NCBI RefSeq assembly: GCF_012726195.1
Contig: NZ_JAASAF010000015.1
Span: 1-64,000, forward strand
DNA length: 64,000 nucleotides
From: Rhodococcus sp. HNM0563
Lineage (GTDB): Bacteria; Actinomycetota; Actinomycetes; Mycobacteriales; Mycobacteriaceae
Reading direction: 5' to 3'
In this document: positions 17,480-26,353 of the stretch, one piece after another
How positions within the stretch are numbered: position 1 is the stretch's first letter
Layout: each line of letters starts with the position of its first letter
Notes under the pieces: generated by a model
Told to the model about the DNA's origin: nothing
Databases searched by the model: none
The model's input: the letters and a program-made list of their open reading frames with translations, nothing else
Made by a program: the position numbers and the translations under genes

Positions 17480-18640
17480 GTGCCCCAACGCAGATCACAC
17501 GCCAGCCCGGCGGTGGGCCACGACGCTCATGTCGGCATACACAGCGACCAGGCGGGGCTTCCGGGAGAGCACCCGGGCCGAGCACGGAACCCGATCATCA
17601 AGGTCCGGGATTTGGCATGGCTCGAGTTCGAGAAGCCGGATTTGCGCGGAGCTGAACGCTTCGCGCACGCATTCGGGTTCGCCACGGCAGCGAAGACGCC
17701 TGGCGAACTGCATTTGCGGGGAACGGAGCGGGCTGCGCCGTGCGTGATCATCCGCGCCGGTGCGCGGTCGAGATTCGTCGGATTGACCTTCCACGCTGCG
17801 GACGTGGCCGACCTGCTGCGCCTGGCCGACGCGACCGAACGCACAGTGCGACCCCTGCCGGAGTCCATCGGCGGTCTCGGCGTCGAACTCGTCGACCCGA
17901 ACGGGCTTCCGGTCCGCGTCGTAGCAGACACACGCGAGCTGGACGAGCTGCCCGTGCAGCCTGCACTGACCCACAATTTCGGTGGTGAACTGCACCGCGT
18001 CAACCGCACCCAGCGGCCGCCCCGTGTGCCGGCCCAGGTGCAGCGACTCGGCCACGTCGTTCTGCAGTCCACCCGCTATCGCCGAACCCTCGGCTGGTAC
18101 CTGGAGCATTTCGGGCTGATCGTCAGCGACTTCCTCTACTACGACGGCCAGCGTCACCGTGGTCCGACGATGAGCTTCATCCGCTGTGACCGCGGATCGG
18201 AACCCACTGACCATCACACCCTGGCGATGACGCTCGGCCCGGCCAACCGATATGTCCACTCCGCCTACCAGGTGGCCGACCTCGACGCGATCGCCGCAGG
18301 CGGTGAGTACCTGCGGGACGAGGGGTACCGGCGCTCCTGGGGCATCGGCCGGCACATCCAGGGCAGCCAGATCTTCGACTATTGGCGCGACCCTGACGGT
18401 TTCCTCGTCGAGCACTTCAGCGACGGTGACATGTTCGACGCCTCCCTCGCTCCCGGTTGGGCACCGATGACCGCCTCTGGCCTGGCCCAGTGGGGTCCGC
18501 CCGCGACCAAGGACTTCCTCGGCATCGCGCCGGGAAAAGAATCGGTCGCCGAGTTCCGATCCATGATCCATTCCCTGCGCGAGGAGAACGAGTGGGACCT
18601 CGAACGCCTCCGCGGACTGATGAAAGTAGCTGCAACGTGA
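17480..18640 (+). CDS. extradiol ring-cleavage dioxygenase (VOC fold)
   Basis: 386 residues with two vicinal-oxygen-chelate modules: a degenerate N-terminal one (about 40-155) and a catalytic C-terminal one (about 187-320). The iron triad is intact: His192 in RLGHVVLQ, His260 in VHSAYQVAD and Glu311 in LVEHFSDGD. This is the type I extradiol (catechol 2,3-dioxygenase-like) set. It should open a catecholic ring for the FAH-type hydrolase encoded next. The GTG start has a strong AGGAGGTG five bases upstream. The first 35 residues are polar and probably disordered. It is the first gene of a five-gene overlapping operon. The substrate is unknown. Confidence 0.83.
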   Translation: MPQRRSHASPAVGHDAHVGIHSDQAGLPGEHPGRARNPIIKVRDLAWLEFEKPDLRGAERFAHAFGFATAAKTPGELHLRGTERAAPCVIIRAGARSRFVGLTFHAADVADLLRLADATERTVRPLPESIGGLGVELVDPNGLPVRVVADTRELDELPVQPALTHNFGGELHRVNRTQRPPRVPAQVQRLGHVVLQSTRYRRTLGWYLEHFGLIVSDFLYYDGQRHRGPTMSFIRCDRGSEPTDHHTLAMTLGPANRYVHSAYQVADLDAIAAGGEYLRDEGYRRSWGIGRHIQGSQIFDYWRDPDGFLVEHFSDGDMFDASLAPGWAPMTASGLAQWGPPATKDFLGIAPGKESVAEFRSMIHSLREENEWDLERLRGLMKVAAT

Positions 18641-19578
18641 GTACCTCTGTTCTTCGCACCGCCGACGCCTGGTGGGCCCTGACCTCCGAGGGGACCGCCG
18701 CCCGCGTCGACACTGCCGCCACCACGACTGCCGAGTTGCTCGCCGACCGCGCAGCCGTCGAGGCGGCCGCCGCATCGTCCGCCGGCACCCCGGTCGACGA
18801 CCTCGACCTGCTCGCCCCCGTCACAAATCCGTGCCGCGTGGTCGCGCAGATGACCAACTACGTCAGCCACGTCACAGAATCGGGTATGGATCCGGAGACG
18901 ATCCCGTTGACGTTCTTCCGCAAGGCATCCGGCTCGATCAGTGGCCCCCACGACGACATCGTCCGCCCTTCGCACGTGAAGTTCCTCGACTACGAGGTGG
19001 AACTCGGCCTGGTGATCGGACGCCCGCTCGAGGTCGGCGTCGAGATCAACTCGGACAACTGGACGGATTTCGTGGCTGGGGTGGTGATCACCAACGACGT
19101 CTCTGCGCGCGACGTCCAGCTTCCCAAAACCCAGTTCTACGAAGCGAAGTCGTATCCGACCTTCACCCCCACCGGGCCCGTGCTGGTTCTCCTGGACGCG
19201 TCCGAACTGGAACGATTCCGCGAGTTCCGGTTGCGGCTCGCGGTCAACGGCGAGACTCGCCAGGACAACACCGGCGCCGACATGATCTACGCCCCGGCCC
19301 AGGCGCTGGCGGCGCTGGCCCGTTTCCAGCGACTCGCACCGGGTGACCTCGTCCTCACCGGGACTCCAGGAGGAACCGCGCTGAAGGCGCCGCCGCGCGT
19401 GGTGGAGAAGATCGGCGCCCTGCTCCCTCCCGCAATGAAGTGGAAAGCATTCTTCAAGTCCCAGGCGAAGAACCCTCGCTACCTCGAGGACGGGGACGTC
19501 GTCGAGATCACGATCGAGACCCCCGACGGCAAGATCGACCTCGGCACCCAGCGCACCACTGTGAGGTACGCCCGATGA
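18637..19578 (+). CDS. fumarylacetoacetate hydrolase (FAH) family protein
   Basis: 313 residues. The C-terminal FAH catalytic domain holds the metal site: DYEVELGLVIGRPL contributes the paired glutamates, with VVITNDVSARDVQ and GDLVLTGTPGGTA downstream. The family hydrolyses C-C bonds in acylpyruvates or decarboxylates/tautomerises ring-cleavage products. Its place directly after an extradiol dioxygenase suggests it acts on the ring-fission product. GTG 18637 overlaps the previous stop codon by four bases (GTGA), implying translational coupling. Confidence 0.85.
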   Translation: MSTSVLRTADAWWALTSEGTAARVDTAATTTAELLADRAAVEAAAASSAGTPVDDLDLLAPVTNPCRVVAQMTNYVSHVTESGMDPETIPLTFFRKASGSISGPHDDIVRPSHVKFLDYEVELGLVIGRPLEVGVEINSDNWTDFVAGVVITNDVSARDVQLPKTQFYEAKSYPTFTPTGPVLVLLDASELERFREFRLRLAVNGETRQDNTGADMIYAPAQALAALARFQRLAPGDLVLTGTPGGTALKAPPRVVEKIGALLPPAMKWKAFFKSQAKNPRYLEDGDVVEITIETPDGKIDLGTQRTTVRYAR

Positions 19579-21467
19579 CCCCCGACAATGAGGACACTGT
19601 CCTCTGGCCCGCGACCTTCGACCATCCCGGCGACCTCGCCGCCGTCGAAGCGGTGCCGTTGGACGACCGGGGTCTGCCCGAGACGACCTACGAGGCCCTC
19701 GCGCGGGCCGGCAGCCTCTGGCCCGACCGTACCGCGATCACCGTGCTTCCCGATGCCGAAAGGTGGCAGTCGCCGACGCGCCGCACATACCGCGAAATGC
19801 TGGTAGACGTGCACCGCTACGCCAACGCGCTGCACGGGCTCGGCGTCCGCCGTTCCGATGTCGTCGCGATCATGTCGCCGAATTGCGACGAACTGATCAC
19901 TGCCACCCTCGCCGCCGAGCTGGCCGGTATCGCGATGCCCGTCAACGGAGCGTTGGCCGACACCCACATCCGGCACCTGCTCGAACGGTCAGGTGCCCGG
20001 GTACTGATTGCCGCCGACTCCACGCTGGACCCGGCGGGATGGGAGCAGGTGCGGGCGCTGGTCGCAGCCGACGTGCTCGACACTGTGCTGCTTATCGCCC
20101 CGACAGGCGAGACAACGGACGTCGCAGCGGAACTGGAGGGAGCGGCCGTGCTCTCGTTCGCTGCGCTCGCCGCAGAAACCGGCGGCGAGCGATTCGATGG
20201 TGAGCTGCCGACCGCGGACGACGTGGCGGCACTGTTCCACACCGGTGGCACTACCGGTGCACCGAAGCTGGCCGCACACACCCATCGCAACGAGATCGTC
20301 GACGCCTGGTCGGTCGCGGCAGCTTCGGAGCTGGGCGAGAACACGACGATCTTCGCCGCGCTGCCACTGTTCCATGTCAACGCACTGGTGGTGACACTGT
20401 TGGCGCCGACGCTGCGCGGTCAGCACGCGGTGTGGGCGGGACCGCTCGGTTACCGCGATCTACCGCTGTACGGGTGCTTCTGGAAGGTTGTGGAGCACTA
20501 CGGGATCACCACGATGAGTGCGGTGCCCACCGTCTACGCCGTCCTCGCCAATGTGCCCGTCGACGCCGACATCAGCTCGCTGCGAATGGCGGTCGTCGGT
20601 GCGTCGATGCTGCCGCCCGCCGTGCGCCGTGCGTTCGAGGAGCACACCGGGATCACCTTGCTCGAGGGCTACGGCCTGACGGAGGCGACGTGCGCGAGCG
20701 CCCGCAGTTTCCTCGACCACCCCCGGCCCGGATCGGTCGGGCAGCGGCTGCCGTACCAGCGGATCAAGGCGGTCCGCATCGACGACGATGGCACCTGGAC
20801 CGACCTGCCTGCCGGTGACTCCGGCGTGCTCGCGATCAGCGGCCCGGCCGTTTTCCCGGGGTACGTCGTCGGCCGCGACGTCGAAAGCGGACTCGTCCTC
20901 GACGGACTGGGCAAGCTGGTCGACGGATGGCTCGATACCGGTGATCTCGGCGCCGTCGACGCGGACGGGTTCGTGCACCTCACCGGTCGGGCGAAAGACC
21001 TGATCATCCGCGGTGGCCACAACATCGACCCGGCCCAGGTCGAGGATTCCCTGTTGTCGCACCCCGCGGTCACGGGTGCGGCCGCAGTCGGGATGCCCGA
21101 CGTGCATGCCGGGGAGGTCCCCGTCGCTTACGTCACCCTCAGCGCTCCCACCACCGAAGCCGACCTCGTCGCATGGGCGAAGGAACACGTCGCCGAACCT
21201 GCCGCCGCCCCCAAGTCGGTGCAGGTCGTCGACATGCTTCCGGTGACGGCGGTCGGCAAGCCGTACAAGCTGCCGTTGCGGGCCGACGCTGCCCGCCGCG
21301 CCGTCACCGCGGCCCTCGCAGAGCACGACGGCGCCGTCGAGGTGACGGCCGACGTGGAGGACGGCGGCGTGACGGTCACCGTGGTCGCCCAACCCGGCAC
21401 CGACCAGACAGCGCTGGCCCAGATTCTCGACGCCTTCGCACTGACATGGCGGGTGGCCACCCGGTGA
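19575..21467 (+). CDS. acyl-CoA synthetase (AMP-forming), ANL superfamily
   Basis: 630 residues. The adenylation motifs are all present: FHTGGTTGAPKLAAHTHRN (P-loop), EGYGLTEATC, WLDTGDLGAVDADG, GRAKDLIIRGGHNIDP and the catalytic lysine in TAVGKPYKLPL. A C-terminal extra segment of about 50 residues resembles a short metal-binding-like or swivel extension. It should activate a carboxylic acid to its CoA thioester. ATG 19575 overlaps the preceding stop. In the operon it could activate the aromatic substrate or a side-chain product. Confidence 0.87.
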   Translation: MTPDNEDTVLWPATFDHPGDLAAVEAVPLDDRGLPETTYEALARAGSLWPDRTAITVLPDAERWQSPTRRTYREMLVDVHRYANALHGLGVRRSDVVAIMSPNCDELITATLAAELAGIAMPVNGALADTHIRHLLERSGARVLIAADSTLDPAGWEQVRALVAADVLDTVLLIAPTGETTDVAAELEGAAVLSFAALAAETGGERFDGELPTADDVAALFHTGGTTGAPKLAAHTHRNEIVDAWSVAAASELGENTTIFAALPLFHVNALVVTLLAPTLRGQHAVWAGPLGYRDLPLYGCFWKVVEHYGITTMSAVPTVYAVLANVPVDADISSLRMAVVGASMLPPAVRRAFEEHTGITLLEGYGLTEATCASARSFLDHPRPGSVGQRLPYQRIKAVRIDDDGTWTDLPAGDSGVLAISGPAVFPGYVVGRDVESGLVLDGLGKLVDGWLDTGDLGAVDADGFVHLTGRAKDLIIRGGHNIDPAQVEDSLLSHPAVTGAAAVGMPDVHAGEVPVAYVTLSAPTTEADLVAWAKEHVAEPAAAPKSVQVVDMLPVTAVGKPYKLPLRADAARRAVTAALAEHDGAVEVTADVEDGGVTVTVVAQPGTDQTALAQILDAFALTWRVATR

Positions 21468-21814
21468 CCGCACTGACAGTTGTCCTCGCGGTGCTCGCGG
21501 CCCTGCCCTTCATCATGTTCGGGCTCGCCAAGGTCACGGGACGACTCGGAATGCCAGAGCGAGCCGCTCACCTCGGATTCACCGAGGCGGCCTACCGACG
21601 TATCGGCGTCCTGGAGATCGTCGGCGCGGCCGGACTCCTCGTCGGCCTGGCGTTTCCCCTGATCGGGGTCGCGGCGGGTGGGTGCCTTCTGGTGTTGGTC
21701 CTCTCGGGTGCGGTGCTCCACCTGAGAAGCGGTGACGGTCCGAAGGGTGCGGCACCGGCGCTGGTCGCCGCCATGCTGGTTGTGCTCTACGGCATTGTCG
21801 GGGCGAGTATATGA
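21464..21814 (+). CDS. DoxX-like small membrane protein
   Basis: 116 residues with four predicted membrane helices (VVLAVLAALPFIMFGLAKV, IGVLEIVGAAGLLVGLAF, PLIGVAAGGCLLVLVLSGAVL, ALVAAMLVVLYGIVG), matching the DoxX-like family. GTG 21464 overlaps the previous stop. DoxX proteins often accompany oxidoreductase operons; here it sits between the CoA ligase and the flavin hydroxylase. Its exact role is unknown. Confidence 0.75.
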   Translation: MTALTVVLAVLAALPFIMFGLAKVTGRLGMPERAAHLGFTEAAYRRIGVLEIVGAAGLLVGLAFPLIGVAAGGCLLVLVLSGAVLHLRSGDGPKGAAPALVAAMLVVLYGIVGASI

Positions 21815-23361
21815 GGACGACGGAACCTGTTGACGTGATCGTGGTCGGGGCAGGACCGACCGGTGTCACTGCAGCGGCACTGCTCGCTCGGTACGGCGTT
21901 CGTTGCCTGGTACTCGACCGGTGGTCGGACGTCTATCCGATGCCCCGAGCTGTCCACCTGGACGACGAGGTGTATCGGATCCTCGGCCGGCTCGGCGTGG
22001 CCGACGCGTTCGCGGCCGTCTCCCGGCCCGCGCTCGGACTGCGACTCCTCGACAGCGATCACCACGTCCTCGCCGAGTTCACACGAGACAGTCGAGTCGG
22101 CATCCACGGCTACCCACAGGCGAACATGTTCGACCAGCCGGCGTTGGAGGCGATTCTCCGGGCACATCTAGCGACCCTGCCTACGGTCACCTTCCGCGGC
22201 GACGTGGAGGTGACTGCCGTCGACCAGGTCGCACACGACCGGGTGCGGGTCGTCTTCGAGGACCGCGCGACCGGCACCGCCGAAGTGGCCGAGGCCGCGT
22301 TCGTACTCGGGTGCGACGGCGCGAACAGTCTGGTGCGCAACAGTATCGGCGCAACGATGACCGATCTCGGTTTCGAGCAGCGCTGGCTGGTCGTCGACAT
22401 CGAGACCGACCACGAACTCGGCGCGTGGGAGGGCGTGCACCAGGTGTGCGACACCCACCGCGCGGCGACGTACATGCGCATCGGCGACCGGCGGCATCGC
22501 TGGGAATTCCGTCTCCTCGACGGCGAGAGTGCTGCGGACTTCGCGACTGCCGACGCGCTTGCACCGCTCGTCGCGCCGTGGACCGGATCCGTTCCCGTCG
22601 AAGATCTGGTCCTGCACCGGATCACCGATTACACCTTCCGCGCACAGATCGCGGATCGATGGCGGGACCGGCGGATCTTTCTCCTCGGTGACGCCGCGCA
22701 CCTGACGCCGCCGTTCATCGGTCAAGGTATGGGTGCAGGCCTGCGCGACGCCCTCAGCCTGTCATGGAAGGTGGCGGGGGTGCTCTGGGGCGGTCTCGAC
22801 GAGGGGTGGCTCGACACTTACGAAACCGAGCGCCGCCCACATGCGAAAGGCCTGATCACCCTGGCGGTTTGGATGGGACGCGCCATGACGGGCGGGGGCC
22901 GGCTCGGTGACATCGCCCGCGGGGTACTTGCGCCCCGGCTGGACCGGGTCCCCGGTCTGAGCCACCGGGTCACGGACAGCACAACACCGCCACTACGTGG
23001 ACGCACTGTCGCGTTGGACCGAGGGGGCCACGGACTTGCCGGCACCCTGTGCCCGAACCTCCCGACGGACGCAGCGGGTACCTACTCACGTTTCGACGAC
23101 GGGCCCGCCGCAGGCCGATTCTCGCTCGTGACGGCCGTGCCGGTCAGCCAGCACACGCGGTTGCTGGTCACCGAACGCGGCGGGACCGTCGTCGATGCCG
23201 CCCCGGGTACGCCCCTGCACGGGTGGTTGAACGCAGGCAATGCCCGCGCCGCGCTCGTCCGCCCCGACAACACCGTGCTGGCCGCGGGCCGGTCGGCGTC
23301 CGCGCTGGCGTACCGGATGCCGTCGTTCCATGCTCGGCCGGTTCGACAGCGAACCCGGTGA
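21811..23361 (+). CDS. FAD-dependent aromatic hydroxylase, MhpA-like
   Basis: 516 residues, close to 3-(3-hydroxyphenyl)propionate hydroxylase in size and architecture. It has GXGXXG in VIVVGAGPTGVTAAALL, the DG motif in VLGCDGANSLVR and the GD motif in FLLGDAAHLTPPFIGQGMG, then a thioredoxin-like C-terminal region (LLVTERGGTVVD). Such enzymes insert a hydroxyl next to a phenolic group using NAD(P)H and oxygen, producing the catechol that an extradiol dioxygenase can cleave. ATG 21811 overlaps the DoxX stop. It is the last gene of the operon, followed at once by the structured repeat. Confidence 0.87.
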   Translation: MRTTEPVDVIVVGAGPTGVTAAALLARYGVRCLVLDRWSDVYPMPRAVHLDDEVYRILGRLGVADAFAAVSRPALGLRLLDSDHHVLAEFTRDSRVGIHGYPQANMFDQPALEAILRAHLATLPTVTFRGDVEVTAVDQVAHDRVRVVFEDRATGTAEVAEAAFVLGCDGANSLVRNSIGATMTDLGFEQRWLVVDIETDHELGAWEGVHQVCDTHRAATYMRIGDRRHRWEFRLLDGESAADFATADALAPLVAPWTGSVPVEDLVLHRITDYTFRAQIADRWRDRRIFLLGDAAHLTPPFIGQGMGAGLRDALSLSWKVAGVLWGGLDEGWLDTYETERRPHAKGLITLAVWMGRAMTGGGRLGDIARGVLAPRLDRVPGLSHRVTDSTTPPLRGRTVALDRGGHGLAGTLCPNLPTDAAGTYSRFDDGPAAGRFSLVTAVPVSQHTRLLVTERGGTVVDAAPGTPLHGWLNAGNARAALVRPDNTVLAAGRSASALAYRMPSFHARPVRQRTR

Positions 23362-23366
23362 CCGGT

Positions 23367-23454
23367 CGCGGTTCCCGCGATCAGAATCGCTTCCCACACC
23401 GACGCTTTCGGGTGTGGGTAGCGTTCTGGCGCGCGGGACGAGTGCTGCGGAGCT
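23367..23454. repeat. 88-bp structured repeat, copy 2 (bidirectional terminator-like)
   Basis: The second copy of the element at 16641-16728 (77 of 88 bases identical, no indels). The long stem is better paired here: TTCCCGCG...CGCTTCCCACACC against GGGTGTGGGTAGCG...CGCGGGA, with loop GACGCTTTC. It fills the whole gap between the convergent hydroxylase and lipoprotein genes, ending two bases before the lipoprotein stop. Confidence 0.75.
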
Positions 23455-23455
23455 G

Positions 23456-24463
23456 TCAGGATCCGAGCATCTCCTGCAGGTCGTCGAGCACCAGCATCGC
23501 GCCGGTGGGGCCGAGGCCGAGGAACCAGGTTTCGTCGCTGACCCGCTCCACTCGACCGTCCTTGACGGCCTCGATCTGATTCCAGAGCGGCCCTGCGACA
23601 ACGGTGGCCTCGTCGGTGCTTTCGGGCCGGCCGTAACTGGTGTAGAAGATCTGGTCGCCGTCGGCTTCCATGATCGTCTCGGGGCTCAGCTCCACCGCGA
23701 GCTCGTCGATGTCCTGGATCGCGGGTCGGGGGAGTCCGGCATCCTGCAGAATCACGCCGATGAACGACAAGTTCCCGTACAGGCGGATCTTCCCCGACAT
23801 GAACCGGACGAGTGAGATCGTGGGGTCACCATCGATCGATGCGCCGACCTCGTCGGCGCGCGCCTGGTAGTTGTTGAGAACTTCCACGGCCTCGTTCTCG
23901 TCGCCCACGGAGTCTGCGACGAGCAGGAAGTTCTCCTTCCACGGAAATCCGGGCCTGATGCTGAACACGGTCGGTGCAATCGACGAGAGCTGCGGGTAGA
24001 GCTTGTCTGCGCGCAGCTGGCTGCCGAGAATCAGGTCTGGTTGGAGGGCGCTGATCGCTTCGAGGTTGAGGTTGTTGATCGTTCCGACATCGGCGACGCC
24101 GTCGAGCTTGTCGGCCAGGTAGGACGGCTGCCCGGAGGCGCTTTCCGGGCTGGCCAGGCCGACCGGGGTGATGCCGAGCGACAGGACGTCGTCGAGCTCA
24201 CCGCTGTCGAGCACGATCACCCGTTCGGGTTTGCTCTCGATGACGGTCTCACCGAGAGCATGGGTGACGGTGCGTGGAAACACCCCGGGTTCGGCGTCGC
24301 TGCCGAGCTTCGCCGTTTCGGTGTCTGCCGTGCTGAACCGTTCCCCGCCGGTCGCGACATCGGCGTTGCCGGCAGCTTGCCCGGCAGTATCGGTCGAGCC
24401 GCAGGAAGCGAGCAACGCAACTGCGAGGGCTGCGACGCCGACGCGAGACCATGATCTGAACAT
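23456..24463 (-). CDS. iron-siderophore ABC transporter substrate-binding lipoprotein (second)
   Basis: 335 residues. The lipobox LLASC follows a typical signal peptide. The FepB/FhuD-like fold shows ALGETVIESKPERVIVLDSGEL, VLSLGITPVGLASP, LEAISALQPDLILGSQ and late IDELAVELSPETI. It should bind a ferric siderophore at the cell surface. An iron box overlaps the leader directly before ATG 24463. As with the lipoprotein at 9401, no permease or ATPase gene is near. The two proteins are distinct paralogues, so they may recognise different siderophores. Confidence 0.85.
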   Translation of the reverse strand: MFRSWSRVGVAALAVALLASCGSTDTAGQAAGNADVATGGERFSTADTETAKLGSDAEPGVFPRTVTHALGETVIESKPERVIVLDSGELDDVLSLGITPVGLASPESASGQPSYLADKLDGVADVGTINNLNLEAISALQPDLILGSQLRADKLYPQLSSIAPTVFSIRPGFPWKENFLLVADSVGDENEAVEVLNNYQARADEVGASIDGDPTISLVRFMSGKIRLYGNLSFIGVILQDAGLPRPAIQDIDELAVELSPETIMEADGDQIFYTSYGRPESTDEATVVAGPLWNQIEAVKDGRVERVSDETWFLGLGPTGAMLVLDDLQEMLGS

Positions 24464-24482
24464 GCAGGTGAGGCTAACTTAC
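24464..24482 (-). promoter_or_regulatory. IdeR/DtxR-like iron box at the lipoprotein gene start
   Basis: On the minus strand GTAAGTTAGCCTCACCTGC matches about 13 of 19 positions of the iron-box consensus, with GTTAG and ACCT in register. It ends directly before the start codon, so a bound repressor could block initiation as well as transcription. Confidence 0.5.
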
Positions 24483-24620
24483 TGATTCCGATCTTGGTGG
24501 GGTGAGTCACGGTGTGCGAAACCAATCTGCCGTGCGAGGGAACCAAAACACGATTCGACGCATCCAAGTATGTGACGGGGGCGGCGTGCCTCCGCGCATG
24601 CAGACACACACGGAGGCGCG

Positions 24621-24965
24621 ATGTCCCAGCAGTTCGCTCAGGCAGGTTTCCAGTACGGCCAGGTCGCAGCTCCCTCGCGACCGGCGCTGCCCGCGCAGAA
24701 CACCGGTTGGGCGGTTGCCGCACTCCTCTTCTTCTGGCCGCTCGCATTCTCGGCGTTCGACAACTCCTCCAAGGTGTTCCCACTGTGGATGATGGGCGAT
24801 TACGAGGGTGCCGCCCGTGCGTCGGCGCAGGCGAAGAAACTCGGCAAGATCGCGCTGCTCGTCTGGGCAATAGTCATTGTTTTGCTCATCGTGCTCTACG
24901 TCGTCATCTTCGCTGCGGCGATGGCGAGCCTGGAGGCAGTGACGGAGTACCCGTCGTATCGGTGA
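24621..24965 (+). CDS. CD225/dispanin-family membrane protein
   Basis: 114 residues. The core NTGWAVAALLFFWPLAFSAF...GDYEGAARASAQAKKLGKIALLVW has the dispanin pattern: a re-entrant or first helix, the short Gly-Asp containing loop, and the small-residue helix before the second membrane span (VIVLLIVLYVVIFAAAM). ATG 24621 has GGAGG six bases upstream. Bacterial dispanins are of unknown function. The last 62 bases overlap the convergent gene on the other strand. Confidence 0.75.
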   Translation: MSQQFAQAGFQYGQVAAPSRPALPAQNTGWAVAALLFFWPLAFSAFDNSSKVFPLWMMGDYEGAARASAQAKKLGKIALLVWAIVIVLLIVLYVVIFAAAMASLEAVTEYPSYR

Positions 24966-26007
24966 GTTGTTCGGTCCGGACGGTGATGTGGTGTGAGAGC
25001 ACGGCCATGCTGAACAGGCCGACCGCGAGGTTGGGCAGCGCACCGAATCCTGAGGTGGCGAACTCGGCCAGCGCGTTGAGAGCAGTGAAGATCAGCGCCG
25101 CGGTGCGCAGGGCGCGAAGCCCGCGCAGCGAGTCGTTGCGATGCACCGCGATCATGGCGGGTAGTGCCATTGTCAGCGTGATCGTCGCACTTGCGAACAG
25201 GATGCCGCTGGTGATGCTCATGCTGTCGATGTCGATCCGGGTGTCTGCGGTACCGAGATGTACTCCGCCCGTCACGATCTGCACGATGCCGAGTGCCACG
25301 CCCGCTGCGGCGACCAGCACCATGATCCATCCGACGACCGGAACCCAGCGTGGGCTACTGAACAGCTTCGCGATCAGGCGGGCCGCCAACCGCTGACCTG
25401 CTCCGAGACGATCATCGCGGTGTTCTGCTGCGTCGAGTACCGCGCGTACTCCCTCGATCGTGTGTATGTCGGCACCGAGCATTTGTGCTTGCTCGAGCAT
25501 GAGTGCCGCGGCCTCGCGTCGGTGCGGTGGGATGCCACCGGCGAGTCCGTCGGCGGCGATGGCAGCAGCGTTGGCGAGGTATTCCTGCGCAGTCGGCGCG
25601 CGGGTGATCCGAACCAGTCGGTTCGCCACGAGCACGACGACGATGAGTACGTACATGATTTCTGCGGACGGACCGTAGAAATAGTCGTTGTCTTTCGTGA
25701 CGAACTTGCCGATCTCGTCGAGAAACAGGCCGAAGCCGATGCCGCCGACGACAATTGCGAGCAGCCGTGGCCCGAAACCGAGGAAGAGCCAGCCGATCAG
25801 GAGTGCCGTCATCATTGCGGCCCCGCCGTAGAGCGCGTGCGCGATGTGCAGTGTCTCGCCGCCCACTTGCGGGTACCCGGTCAGTTCCAGGTAGAGGCGG
25901 GTGACGAGAATCGTGATGATGGCGATGACGAGAAATGCCTCGGCGTAAGTACTGCCGTAGGCAGTGCGCAGTACGTGCCGCTTCGCGTTCCCGGATCCGA
26001 CCGTCAC
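24904..26007 (-). CDS. multi-pass membrane protein, unknown
   Basis: 367 residues starting at GTG 26007. There are four or five membrane helices in the N-terminal third (FLVIAIITILVTRLYLEL, AAMMTALLIGWLFLGFG, LLAIVVGGIGFGLFLDEIGKF, MYVLIVVVLVANRLV), a soluble stretch (about 135-215) and four more near the C-terminus. DEIGKFVTKDNDYFY is a conserved-looking polar motif within the membrane domain. I do not recognise a named family. The 3' end overlaps the dispanin gene by 62 bases, tail to tail. Confidence 0.7.
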   Translation of the reverse strand: MTVGSGNAKRHVLRTAYGSTYAEAFLVIAIITILVTRLYLELTGYPQVGGETLHIAHALYGGAAMMTALLIGWLFLGFGPRLLAIVVGGIGFGLFLDEIGKFVTKDNDYFYGPSAEIMYVLIVVVLVANRLVRITRAPTAQEYLANAAAIAADGLAGGIPPHRREAAALMLEQAQMLGADIHTIEGVRAVLDAAEHRDDRLGAGQRLAARLIAKLFSSPRWVPVVGWIMVLVAAAGVALGIVQIVTGGVHLGTADTRIDIDSMSITSGILFASATITLTMALPAMIAVHRNDSLRGLRALRTAALIFTALNALAEFATSGFGALPNLAVGLFSMAVLSHHITVRTEQLTDTTGTPSLPPGSPSPQRR

Positions 26008-26037
26008 GAAATCTGATTCAACCGGATCGGCGGCGTT

Positions 26038-26300
26038 TCAGCCGGAGAACTGGCGTCGGTAGGAGCTGGGTGTGGTTCCGAAGGCCGACGCGAAGTTCTG
26101 CCGGAACGTCACAGTGCTCCCGAAGCCGCACACGGACGCGACGGCGTCGATGCCCCAGTCGGTGGTTTCGAGCAGCACTCGCGACTCGTGCAGGCGACGC
26201 TCGCAAAGAGCAACCTGGTCGAGTCCACCCTGCAGGGGCGCTCGGCGACAGCCTCCGCCTGACCATGAACTCCGGAGCAGACGCCGTGAGATGCGCCTCA
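26038..26300 (-). pseudogene. AraC/GlxA-type regulator, C-terminal remnant
   Basis: Only the end of an AraC-family DNA-binding domain is readable: ERRLHESRVLLETTDWGIDAVASVCGFGSTVTFRQNFASAFGTTPSSYRR, equivalent to the second helix-turn-helix. Upstream, matching fragments are scattered between frames (EFMVRRRLSPSAP in the next frame), and the first helix-turn-helix and amidase-like domain are gone. The remnant is too short to function. Confidence 0.7.
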
Positions 26301-26353
26301 TCGGCATTCACGGATTCGGGGATGGCCTCGCCCACTTCCTAGTCTGAATAATT

